NCBI GenBank assembly: GCA_045653225.1
Contig: JAZOLP010000200.1
Coordinates: 1-29,009, forward strand
Direction of reading: 5' to 3'
DNA from: UBA1737 sp045653225
Lineage (GTDB): Bacteria; Bacillota_I; Bacilli_A; ML615J-28; CAG-313
Length of the DNA stretch: 29,009 nucleotides
In this document: piece by piece, positions 8,203-16,342 of the stretch
Position numbering within the stretch: the first letter of the stretch is position 1
How the letters are laid out: every line of letters begins with the position of its first letter
Notes under the pieces: generated by a model
The model's input: the letters and a program-made list of their open reading frames with translations, nothing else
Database searches by the model: none
Told to the model about the DNA's origin: nothing
Position numbers and translations under genes: made by a program

Positions 8203-8219
8203 TATGAAAACGCTTGTCA
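8203..8219 (+). promoter_or_regulatory. Possible cre-like (CcpA) operator overlapping the -35 box
   Basis: ATGAAAACGCTTGTCAA carries the left half and CG core of a catabolite-responsive element (TGAAANCGNTT) but has an extra or mismatched base in the right half. It covers the -35 hexamer of the giant lipoprotein gene, a position that would allow repression. This is a candidate only. Confidence 0.3.
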
Positions 8220-8242
8220 AAAGTTTGAAAAAGTGTTATAAT
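8214..8242 (+). promoter_or_regulatory. Sigma-A promoter of the giant lipoprotein gene
   Basis: TTGTCA (8214-8219), 17-base spacer and TATAAT (8237-8242). Transcription should start near 8249, with AAAAGGAG (8265-8272) as the ribosome site for ATG 8280. Confidence 0.87.
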
Positions 8243-8279
8243 AAAGTGTAAAAAGTTCGAAAGGAAAAGGAGAATTTAC

Positions 8280-11200
8280 ATGAATTTGAGAAAAAGAATT
8301 TTCTTAGTTTTAGTGTCTCTATTTGTAGTTTTAGGTATCGCAGCATGTACAGCTGCATCTGATACAGTTAAAATTGCTTTCGGAAGCGATGAATATACTG
8401 TAAAAGTAGGCCAAACTGCAAATCTTGACATTAATATTGCTACTGGTTCAAACTATGATGCAAAACAAGTTAGAGAAGAACTTGTATACACATCAAGTGA
8501 TGAATCTGTTGCCAAATTTGTTAATGGACAATTAATAGGTGTTGGCATTGGTGAAACTGAAATTAAAGTTGAATGGTCACAAAAGGCTGTTGTTTTTGAT
8601 AAGGCATACGTTACTGTATTATCTAGTGAATTACCAGAAGTTGTCTTTACAGAATACAACCCTAATATGTTAAAAGGCGCATCTCAAACTGTTGCTTATA
8701 AATTAAATCCAGTTTATACTGACGCTGCAGTTAAATGGGAATCTGCTAACCCAGATGTTGCTGTTGTTGACCAAAATGGTAAAATCACTGCAGTTGGTGT
8801 AGGTGAAGCTATCATTATTGCATACTCTTATGATGCTGAAAATGAAAAAGCATTCATCTTAAAAATCAATGTTAGTGAAAGTGATTTCGCTATTGAATAT
8901 GTATTAAATGGTGGTGTTAACTCAGAAGAAAACCCTGCTGGTTATAACACATTAAATACTCCAATTGAATTAGCTGCTCCAACTAAAGTTGGTTATGCTT
9001 TCGCTGGTTGGTATTCAGATGAAGAATGCACAGTTAAAGTTAGTCAAATTGCTGCTGGTTCAACTGGTGATGTTAAAGTTTATGCTAAATGGGAAGTTGT
9101 TAACTACAACATTAACTATGATTTAGATGGTGGTGTTAATGCTGAAGGCAATCCTGCTACATTCACTGTAGAAGACGAAGTTGTTTTAGGCGAACCTACA
9201 AAAGCTAATCATACATTCTTAGGTTGGGTTGATGCTGAAGGTAACCCTGTTACTAAAGTTGCTTTAGGTACAACTGGTGATGTTTCTGTTAAAGCTACAT
9301 GGAAACTAGATGTATTTAATATTACTTATGATTTAAACGGTGGTTCATTTGTTACTGGTTATCCATATGCAAATCATGCAGAAATGGTTGCTGATTTCGT
9401 AGTTGATTTCAACAAACATTCAGGCAAAACTGTTGCTGCTGATGGTTCTGACTTCTTCGCAAGAAGTTATATGGGTGATGGTTCAAGTGCTGGTTATAAA
9501 TTCTTAACAAGTTCTGAATATGGTGCAAAATGGTCTTGGATGTTAAATTTAATTAATGCTGATCGTGTTGCTAGAGGTAAAGCTGAATTATCATCTGCTG
9601 ATGGACAAGCTGAAGCTCGTGGTGAAGTTCATACATTATTAAATCTTTGTGGTACTGCTAATACAGCTGGTTACGGTACAGATCGTACTGGTTTAACATT
9701 TGAACAATATGCTGCTAAATACTTACCATCTGATCCAACTGTTCCTGCAGTTGTTTACCAATACTCTGTAGGTGTTGAAACATTATTACCTGTTGCACAA
9801 AAAGAAAATCATGCATTCCTTGGTTGGTCTGTAGCTAAAGAAGAAACTATTACAGCTACTGCAAACTCTAACTTCTGGGGTGTTTATGCATCTGAAATCT
9901 TCTTATTCAAAGTAGGATCTCATACAAATGCTACATTCTCATTCCGTGTTTGTATTACTAGACAAGAAGATGGTTCTTATAAAGTATCTAAGATTGCTCA
10001 ATCTGGTGAAGCTTTAACTGTTGAAGGTGATTACTTATTAGTTATCTCTGATAGTTATGGTAATTTAGCAGCTACTGAAGCTTTCAGAAATGCTGTTAAA
10101 GAAGGCGACATCGTAAGCTTTGATGGTGATCCATCTACTGGTAAAGCTACATTAAGCTTAGTTCAAATTTTTGATAAGATTTCTGCTGATCAAATGGGTG
10201 ATTTAAGCTTCAAAGCTGAATATGCATTATTAAAAGATAACTTTGCAATTAGCTATGAATTAAATGGTGGTACACTTTCTGCTAATGCTCCTGTTGAATA
10301 CTTAAGTTCTACTGGTCTTAAACTTGAAATGAGTGCTTCATTACCTGGTTATACATTCAAAGGTTGGAGTTTAAGTGCTAATGGTGCAATCATTACTGAA
10401 ATTGCTCAAGGTACTAGAGATGATATTAAATTATATGCTGTTTATGAAGAAACAGTTTATAAGATTGAATATGATACAAACGGTGGTACATTCTCTGTTG
10501 ATTCTGTTGCTTACATTTATGATAATTTTGAAGCAATCGTTGCTGATTTCTTAGCTGATTATTCTGCTAAATATGGTTTAACTGGTTTAACTGCTGCTAA
10601 CTTCAATTCTAAATCTGCTAACTTTGGTTTAGCTGCATTCTGGAAAGATGCTGAACTTGCTGCTAAATGGGCTTGGTTCTATGACTTCATGTTAGAATAC
10701 AATCCTTCATATGCTGGTTTAACATATATGAAGAACGCTTCAAGTGCTGCTAACTATAACAAATATTGGCGTGCTAACGTAGCTGCATTCTTACAACAAG
10801 GTCAAATTGCTTCACCACTTTCAATGGACTTTGCTGGTCTTGATACTGAAGCTTGGTGGGCTGAAAATGTTCCAACTAAAGTTGTAACAGTTGCTGCAAA
10901 TCCTAAATATGAATATACATTAAGTGAACTTCCATTTGTTATTGAAGTTCCAATGCGTGATGGTGTTGAATTTGTAGGTTGGTGTTTCGATGACTACTAT
11001 CGTGAATCATTCTTAGAATTACCTGCTGGAACTATCGGTGATATTAAATTATATGCTAAATGGTCTGATACTGAAGAAGTTTATAGAACATTCGCTATTA
11101 ACTATGAATTAGACTTTGGTCGTTTTGAAGGTGAATATGTAAATTCTTATGTAGAAACAATCGGTGTTTCTTCACTTCCTACTCCTGTTAAAGTTGGTTA

Positions 11201-14200
11201 TACATTCAAAGGTTGGACACTTGCTGCTGACTCTGCTGAATTCGTAACTTCAATTGGTGCAGAAGTTGTTGGTGATGTAACATTATATGCTCAATGGGCT
11301 GAAAAAGAATCTTCAATGCCTAAAGTTATTAAAGTTGGTGCTGAAGAAGAATATAAGACATTAGCTGAAGCTATCGCTGCTGCTGCTAAGGGTGATACAA
11401 TCGTTCTTGCTGCTGGTACTTATGAAGGTGCTACAATTGATAAATCTGTAACTATCAAAGGTCCTAATGCTGGTGTTAACCCTAATATTGAAAATCGTGG
11501 TGCTGAAGCTATTATTACTGGTGATTTAATTATTGCTAATGATAACATCGTTATCGATGGTATTACATTAACTGGTGCTGGTAGAGTTAAGGCTTTAGCT
11601 AGCCAAAGTGCTGATTCTATTACTTTAACAAATATCATTGCTGATAAATGTACTGCAAACGTTGGTAACTTAAGTAATACTGCTCCATTTGATTTAGCTG
11701 TTAATGGTTCTAATAAAGTTTCTAACGTTGTTATTACAAATAACAAATTCTCTACAGATGCTTCTGTTACTAATGACCGTCCAATGATTCTTCATACAAC
11801 TAATATCCATAACTTATTAATGGATGGTAACGTATTCGTAGGTAGATCAGTTAACTACAACGATGCTGTTAAACTAGGTAATGGTGCTTCTGTTGGTATT
11901 ACTGGTAACTTAATCGTTACTAATAACCATTTCGAAAATTATTCACAATACTTATTATGGTTACAAAAATATGGTGCTGTTAATGTATTAATCGAAAACA
12001 ATACATTCTTAAATAACGGTCAAACTGCTGGTTCTCACGGTGTTATTAGATTTGCTTCATTCTCTGGAACTGCAACTGATCAAGTTAACTGTGAAATGTA
12101 CTATAATACTGTTGATAATTCATACATGTTATTAAGAATTGACTCAGCTTCTGCATTATCTGCTGATAATACTAATTTCGTATGTAACTACAATACTGTA
12201 ATCAATAGTAAAGATACAATTATCGTTAAGAACTCTTCTACTAAAGCAAGTGTTTCTTGTGATTCTAACTATTGGGGCTTTGCTTCAATTACTGATTCAA
12301 TGTTTGTTAATGCTTCTCATACTAATGACTTAACTTCTGCTGAAGAAATTCCTTCTCAAGAAGAAGCTTGGTTAAATGGTAAATTAATCGTTGGTGCTGA
12401 TGCTGCTTATAAGACAATTGCTGAAGCTTTAGCTGCTGCAACTGAAGGTGCTGAAATCTATTTAACAGCTGGTACTTATGATGAAGCTATTACAATTAGT
12501 GTTGCTAACATCACTATTTATGGTCCTAACCATGGTGTTGCTGGTACTGCTGAAAGAAAAGAAGAAGCTGTTCTAGCTCAACCAATTGTTGTTGCTGCTG
12601 CTGGATTCACTCTAGATGGTGTTCAACTTGGTGCTGGTGCTAATGTTAAAGTTCAAGCTAACAATACAACATTAACTAACATTCACAGTGTTGCTACTAC
12701 ATTCTTAAAGAATGGTACAACTAACCGTAATGCTATTGTTGTAACTGATGGTGCTGTTTCTAATTTCGTATTATCTAACTCTTACTTCAATACAGGTACA
12801 TCTACTTACTTAAAAGGTGTATTTGCAAATGACACAGCTGTTACAAATGCTAAATTTGAAAACAACTACTTCACTCATGAAAGTACTGATAACTCAAGTC
12901 TTTCTGACTGTATCGCTATGTACAATTCAGCTGGTGTTATTGAATTTATCGGAAATACATTTGATTGGATTACTGATGACTGGTGTATTATGCTAGGTTC
13001 TACAGGATGTAATGCTGAAGTTATTAATGTAATCGACAATAGCTTCGTTGCTAAAGAAGGTTACTATACTTGTGGTATGATGTTACGTAATGCTCCTGCT
13101 GGTACTAAGATTAATGTTATCCACAACTTCTTTGGTAAATTATCTGGTACTATCCTTTCTGTAAGATATTCTAAAGCTGGTTCTGAATGTAATGTTAAAT
13201 TTAACGTTTATGAAAATACTGCTTATCGTCAAGATAAATATGCTGCTGGTAACTCTAACTTAGGTGCTGCTACAATGAATTATGAAGGCAACTATTACGG
13301 ATTACCATTACCATCAGGATATATTCATGCAACTGACTATGGTATCGTAACTGATCCTGCTACTTGTGATGAATTATATGCTGCTTGGAAGATTGTTCAA
13401 GAAATTGGTACTCCTGAAGTTTACTCTGACTTAAGTTATGAATTAAACGGTGGTTTTGTTCAACCTGGTTATGACGTTAAATACTTAGAAGGACAAAAAG
13501 TTGCTCTTCCTACTGCAACTAAAGAAGGTTATAAATTCTTAGGTTGGTCATTAGATGCTGAAGGAACAAAAGTTTATAAAGAAATCCAAAAAGAATGGAC
13601 TGGTGCTGTTAAATTATACGCTCAATGGGCTGAAATCTTTGATGTTGAATATGAATTAGACGGTGGTGAAGCTGAAGAATTAGTATTCTCTGCTGTTGAT
13701 GGAACTAAACTTGATTTACCAACTCCAACTAAATATGGTTGTATCTTCTTAGGTTGGTCTTTAGTTGAAGGTTCTGATGAATATGTAAAACAAATTACTG
13801 TTACTGCTGATACAAAAGTTTATGCTAACTGGTTAGAAGCTACATTCTACTATGTAAATTATGAAACAAATGGTGGTAGTATCTTATATGCTACAAGAGC
13901 AGAACTTGTTCAAGACTTCGTTAATGATTATAGTTCAGTATTAGGTAAAGGCTATACTTCAGCTGATGATATTTCAACTGGTAGCTTTGCTGATATCGAT
14001 TACCATACATTTATGGATAAAGATGTTGAACTTGCTAATGGTCAAACTCCAAGAGAAAAATGGTTATGGCTTGCTGAATACTTATATGAATTATCTGTAA
14101 GAGATTGTGCTTCTAATAACTGTAACGTTCTTGGTTTAAAAGCATTAATTAATCAAACTGCTTACTCTGGTGATATGATCTATGGTATTTCTTATGCATT

Positions 14201-16241
14201 CCGTGCATTCTTAAAAGGAATTGTTGTAAGACCTGGTACTTCATATACATCTGTTGACCACTCAGTTTATGAAAATGCTAATAGTTTCTGGAATAAGTTA
14301 AGTGCTGCTGAACCTAAACAATATGGTTACTATGAAGAAATTACATTACCTACTGCTAACTTAGAAAACTACAAGTTTGTTGGTTGGTATACAAATCCTG
14401 AATTTACTGGTGAAGCTGTAACTACAGTTTCTCATGCAAATGATGGTATTACTTTATATGCTAAATTCATTGAAGCTACTCCTGTTACTTCAATCGTAAT
14501 TGATAACAAAGTTACTGAAATTAAGAGATTTGAAACTCTTCAATTAACTTGGACTATTAACCCTGCTGATGCTAACATTAAGACTGTTGAATTCACTTCA
14601 AGTAATCCTAATGTTGCTTCAATCGATGACAAAGGTTTCATTACTGCAATTGCAAATGGTAAAACTACTATTACAATCAAATCTAAATCATCTTCAGGTG
14701 CTACTGATTCATTTGAATTAGAAGTTTACTCTCCAGATCATTTCAATGCTGAATATGTTACTGAATCTTATGTTGAAATCGATGGATCAGTTGAATTATT
14801 CGCAGAATATATCAAACGTGATGGTTCTAAAGTTGCTGTTACTTGGTCTTCATTAAATACTGAAATCGCTACAGTTGATGCAAACGGTAAAGTTACTGGT
14901 GTTAATGCTGGTGTTGCTACAATCCGTGCTTCTGTAAGTGCTGATGTATATTATGATTTCGTTGTTACAGTATTAACTGCTGAAATGTCTGAAGCATTAA
15001 CATTCGCTGTTGAAAATCATGAAAGTAATCATTTCTTAAGATATGATCTATCTATCGGTGGTGCTTATCTTGCTGATATCTTTGGTAGTGTAAGTAAGAT
15101 TTTCTACAACCATGAAATGAAGATTAATGATGAATATAAAGCTGCTGGTAATGCAAGTGGTGATTATTATACAAACTCTATTAAAGACACTGGTCTTGAA
15201 TTCATTACTGTTCACTATACAGCTGGTTTCGATTCAACTGCTGATACAGATAACCATGCTTCTTACTTTACAACTGGTAGTGCTGATGTATCTATCCACT
15301 ATGTAACTGGTAATAAAGGTTCTAATAATGGTGCTGCTACTGATGAAATCTATGCTACACTAGATCATGAACATGGTGCATGGCATGCAGGTGACTCTAA
15401 TGCTCGTTACTACTCTAACTCAGATAAGAAGAACGCTGCAGGCGAATTAATCTTCAGTTGGATGCCTACAGGTGTTAAAGCTGATGATACTCCATTACTA
15501 GACTTAGTATGGACTGCATCTAATGACTTCTATTTCGAAATCAATGGTCAAAAGACTACTATTAAACTTCCTGCTACTTATGATTATAAATCAAGAGGTA
15601 CAACTCATGTTTATAATGCTGATGGTACTATTAGCTCAACAGAAACATTCAATGCTGGCTACTCATGGGCTAAGATTGATAATAGACCAGTAGAAGAATA
15701 CTTCAACTCTCAAGACTTCCCAGTTAAGATCGTTGATGGTGAATACTACATGGGTCCAACATGGTGGAGTTATGGCCAAACTGTTGCAGGTTTAATCTGT
15801 GGTTCAGGTGGTAACTTAAACTCAATCGGTATTGAATCATGTGTTAACAGAGGTTCTGACTTATGGTATACATGGCAAGTAACTGCTCAATTAGTTGCTT
15901 CATTAATGGTTCAATATGATTTAGGTATTGAAAGAGTTAAAGGACATCATTTCTTTGATGGTAAACATTGTCCTGCTCCAATGCTTGAAAACAACCTTGA
16001 AATTTGGTATGAATTCTTAGAATTAGTTAAAGCTGAATACGAATTATTAACTACTTATAAAGATGCTGAATACTCTATTACTGTAGATGAAAAATATGCT
16101 TCTATCTTAAGTGAAAACGGTCGTATTATTGCTCAACCTGAATTCTCTCAAGTTGTTACTTATACTGTAGAAGTTAAAGTTGGTGAAACTACTGAAACTA
16201 TTACTTTAGCTACTGCTGTTGAAGGTATGTACAATAGATAA
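8280..16241 (+). CDS. Giant multidomain surface lipoprotein with InlB repeats, helical insert modules, two beta-helices and a C-terminal amidase
   Basis: At 2653 residues this is by far the longest gene here. The signal peptide ends in a good lipobox, IAAC, with C23 lipidated. In order I see: two Big_2 folds (about 28-200); six InlB/Flg_new repeats (202-1008), the third and fifth carrying large insertions; two parallel beta-helix domains (1014-1366 and 1367-1700); three more InlB repeats (about 1715-2065), the last with an insertion; two Big_2 folds (2067-2235); and an amidase (2236-2653). Zinc ligands fit H2312, H2556 and C2564, with K2562 as catalytic Lys. The long stalk places the amidase far from the membrane anchor, which suggests action in the outer wall, at the septum or on neighbouring cells; this is inference. 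Codons for Asn, Phe and Ile end in C more often than in the nearby ABC genes, as in dnaK, suggesting high expression. No LPXTG motif or S-layer domain is seen. Confidence 0.85.
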   Translation: MNLRKRIFLVLVSLFVVLGIAACTAASDTVKIAFGSDEYTVKVGQTANLDINIATGSNYDAKQVREELVYTSSDESVAKFVNGQLIGVGIGETEIKVEWSQKAVVFDKAYVTVLSSELPEVVFTEYNPNMLKGASQTVAYKLNPVYTDAAVKWESANPDVAVVDQNGKITAVGVGEAIIIAYSYDAENEKAFILKINVSESDFAIEYVLNGGVNSEENPAGYNTLNTPIELAAPTKVGYAFAGWYSDEECTVKVSQIAAGSTGDVKVYAKWEVVNYNINYDLDGGVNAEGNPATFTVEDEVVLGEPTKANHTFLGWVDAEGNPVTKVALGTTGDVSVKATWKLDVFNITYDLNGGSFVTGYPYANHAEMVADFVVDFNKHSGKTVAADGSDFFARSYMGDGSSAGYKFLTSSEYGAKWSWMLNLINADRVARGKAELSSADGQAEARGEVHTLLNLCGTANTAGYGTDRTGLTFEQYAAKYLPSDPTVPAVVYQYSVGVETLLPVAQKENHAFLGWSVAKEETITATANSNFWGVYASEIFLFKVGSHTNATFSFRVCITRQEDGSYKVSKIAQSGEALTVEGDYLLVISDSYGNLAATEAFRNAVKEGDIVSFDGDPSTGKATLSLVQIFDKISADQMGDLSFKAEYALLKDNFAISYELNGGTLSANAPVEYLSSTGLKLEMSASLPGYTFKGWSLSANGAIITEIAQGTRDDIKLYAVYEETVYKIEYDTNGGTFSVDSVAYIYDNFEAIVADFLADYSAKYGLTGLTAANFNSKSANFGLAAFWKDAELAAKWAWFYDFMLEYNPSYAGLTYMKNASSAANYNKYWRANVAAFLQQGQIASPLSMDFAGLDTEAWWAENVPTKVVTVAANPKYEYTLSELPFVIEVPMRDGVEFVGWCFDDYYRESFLELPAGTIGDIKLYAKWSDTEEVYRTFAINYELDFGRFEGEYVNSYVETIGVSSLPTPVKVGYTFKGWTLAADSAEFVTSIGAEVVGDVTLYAQWAEKESSMPKVIKVGAEEEYKTLAEAIAAAAKGDTIVLAAGTYEGATIDKSVTIKGPNAGVNPNIENRGAEAIITGDLIIANDNIVIDGITLTGAGRVKALASQSADSITLTNIIADKCTANVGNLSNTAPFDLAVNGSNKVSNVVITNNKFSTDASVTNDRPMILHTTNIHNLLMDGNVFVGRSVNYNDAVKLGNGASVGITGNLIVTNNHFENYSQYLLWLQKYGAVNVLIENNTFLNNGQTAGSHGVIRFASFSGTATDQVNCEMYYNTVDNSYMLLRIDSASALSADNTNFVCNYNTVINSKDTIIVKNSSTKASVSCDSNYWGFASITDSMFVNASHTNDLTSAEEIPSQEEAWLNGKLIVGADAAYKTIAEALAAATEGAEIYLTAGTYDEAITISVANITIYGPNHGVAGTAERKEEAVLAQPIVVAAAGFTLDGVQLGAGANVKVQANNTTLTNIHSVATTFLKNGTTNRNAIVVTDGAVSNFVLSNSYFNTGTSTYLKGVFANDTAVTNAKFENNYFTHESTDNSSLSDCIAMYNSAGVIEFIGNTFDWITDDWCIMLGSTGCNAEVINVIDNSFVAKEGYYTCGMMLRNAPAGTKINVIHNFFGKLSGTILSVRYSKAGSECNVKFNVYENTAYRQDKYAAGNSNLGAATMNYEGNYYGLPLPSGYIHATDYGIVTDPATCDELYAAWKIVQEIGTPEVYSDLSYELNGGFVQPGYDVKYLEGQKVALPTATKEGYKFLGWSLDAEGTKVYKEIQKEWTGAVKLYAQWAEIFDVEYELDGGEAEELVFSAVDGTKLDLPTPTKYGCIFLGWSLVEGSDEYVKQITVTADTKVYANWLEATFYYVNYETNGGSILYATRAELVQDFVNDYSSVLGKGYTSADDISTGSFADIDYHTFMDKDVELANGQTPREKWLWLAEYLYELSVRDCASNNCNVLGLKALINQTAYSGDMIYGISYAFRAFLKGIVVRPGTSYTSVDHSVYENANSFWNKLSAAEPKQYGYYEEITLPTANLENYKFVGWYTNPEFTGEAVTTVSHANDGITLYAKFIEATPVTSIVIDNKVTEIKRFETLQLTWTINPADANIKTVEFTSSNPNVASIDDKGFITAIANGKTTITIKSKSSSGATDSFELEVYSPDHFNAEYVTESYVEIDGSVELFAEYIKRDGSKVAVTWSSLNTEIATVDANGKVTGVNAGVATIRASVSADVYYDFVVTVLTAEMSEALTFAVENHESNHFLRYDLSIGGAYLADIFGSVSKIFYNHEMKINDEYKAAGNASGDYYTNSIKDTGLEFITVHYTAGFDSTADTDNHASYFTTGSADVSIHYVTGNKGSNNGAATDEIYATLDHEHGAWHAGDSNARYYSNSDKKNAAGELIFSWMPTGVKADDTPLLDLVWTASNDFYFEINGQKTTIKLPATYDYKSRGTTHVYNADGTISSTETFNAGYSWAKIDNRPVEEYFNSQDFPVKIVDGEYYMGPTWWSYGQTVAGLICGSGGNLNSIGIESCVNRGSDLWYTWQVTAQLVASLMVQYDLGIERVKGHHFFDGKHCPAPMLENNLEIWYEFLELVKAEYELLTTYKDAEYSITVDEKYASILSENGRIIAQPEFSQVVTYTVEVKVGETTETITLATAVEGMYNR
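9348..9770 (+). repeat. Helical insert module, copy A (in InlB repeat 3)
   Basis: It encodes about residues 357-497, inserted after the first strand (YDLNGG) and before the GW strand (H511-W516) of one InlB repeat. Anchors are AEMVADF (367-373), KWSWML (W418) and a later R-G-E-V-H-T-L-L helix. A separate beta-rich insertion (about 530-635) follows the GW strand of the same repeat before it closes with LSFKAEY. Confidence 0.7.
10488..10919 (+). repeat. Helical insert module, copy B (in InlB repeat 5)
   Basis: It encodes about residues 737-880 between YDTNGG and the FVGW strand. Anchors are EAIVADF (751-757), KWAWFYDF (W797) and R-A-N-V-A-A-F-L. The anchor order and spacing match copy A. Confidence 0.7.
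11319..12377 (+). repeat. Right-handed parallel beta-helix domain, copy 1
   Basis: It encodes about residues 1014-1366. It opens with a YKTLAEAIAAA helix cap and AGTYEGATIDKSVTIKGP, then short rungs rich in Asn ladders (TNNKF, DGNVF, TNNHF, ENNTF). The fold resembles pectate-lyase and DUF1565-type helices, which bind or cut polysaccharide or act as adhesins. I see no recognisable lyase catalytic motif. Confidence 0.75.
12378..13379 (+). repeat. Right-handed parallel beta-helix domain, copy 2
   Basis: It encodes about residues 1367-1700 and repeats the layout of copy 1: YKTIAEALAAA, AGTYDEAITI, ITIYGPNHG, then rungs with SNSYF, ENNYF, IGNTF and DNSF. Homology to copy 1 is clear at the cap and weaker along the rungs, so the duplication is old. 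Confidence 0.75.
13875..14324 (+). repeat. Helical insert module, copy C (in InlB repeat 9)
   Basis: It encodes about residues 1866-2015 between YETNGG and the FVGW strand. Anchors are AELVQDF (1874-1880), KWLWLAEY (W1928) and a later YAFRAFLKG helix. The DF-to-KW distance is 48 residues, against 45 in copy A and 40 in copy B. Confidence 0.7.
14985..16238 (+). repeat. Paralogous amidase module, copy 2
   Basis: It encodes residues 2236-2653 and corresponds to copy 1 at 7011-8081. The insertion between WHAGD (H2369) and SIGIESC is longer here, about 130 residues against about 80 in copy 1. Confidence 0.8.
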
Positions 16242-16255
16242 AACCAAAAATATTT

Positions 16256-16290
16256 AAATGGCTAATGCGAAAGCATTAGCCATTTTCTTT
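16256..16290 (+). terminator. Rho-independent terminator of the giant lipoprotein gene
   Basis: AAATGGCTAATGC (16256-16268), GAAA tetraloop and GCATTAGCCATTT (16273-16285), followed by TCTTT. The 13-bp stem is the strongest hairpin in the window together with the one at 27994-28021. Confidence 0.95.
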
Positions 16291-16307
16291 CTTTTAATAT
16301 TAAAAAG

Positions 16308-16316
16308 TGGTATAAT
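16308..16316 (+). promoter_or_regulatory. Extended -10 promoter of map and the ABC exporter
   Basis: TGGTATAAT is a perfect -10 with the TGn extension. The hexamer 17 bases upstream (TTTCTT, 16288-16293) is weak, which the extension may offset. Confidence 0.75.
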
Positions 16317-16342
16317 AATAAGGAATTAGAGGTGATTTTATT

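Noticed and set aside
11420..11746. Minus-strand reading frame of 108 codons inside the giant gene
   Set aside because: It is the shadow of an Ala/Thr/Ile-rich beta-helix coding region. The plus frame is a convincing protein and no ribosome site supports the minus frame.
8280..16241. DNA-level tandem repeats or CRISPR-like structure in the giant gene
   Set aside because: The repeated look comes from recurring GCT/GGT codons and divergent protein repeats. There are no regularly spaced identical units.
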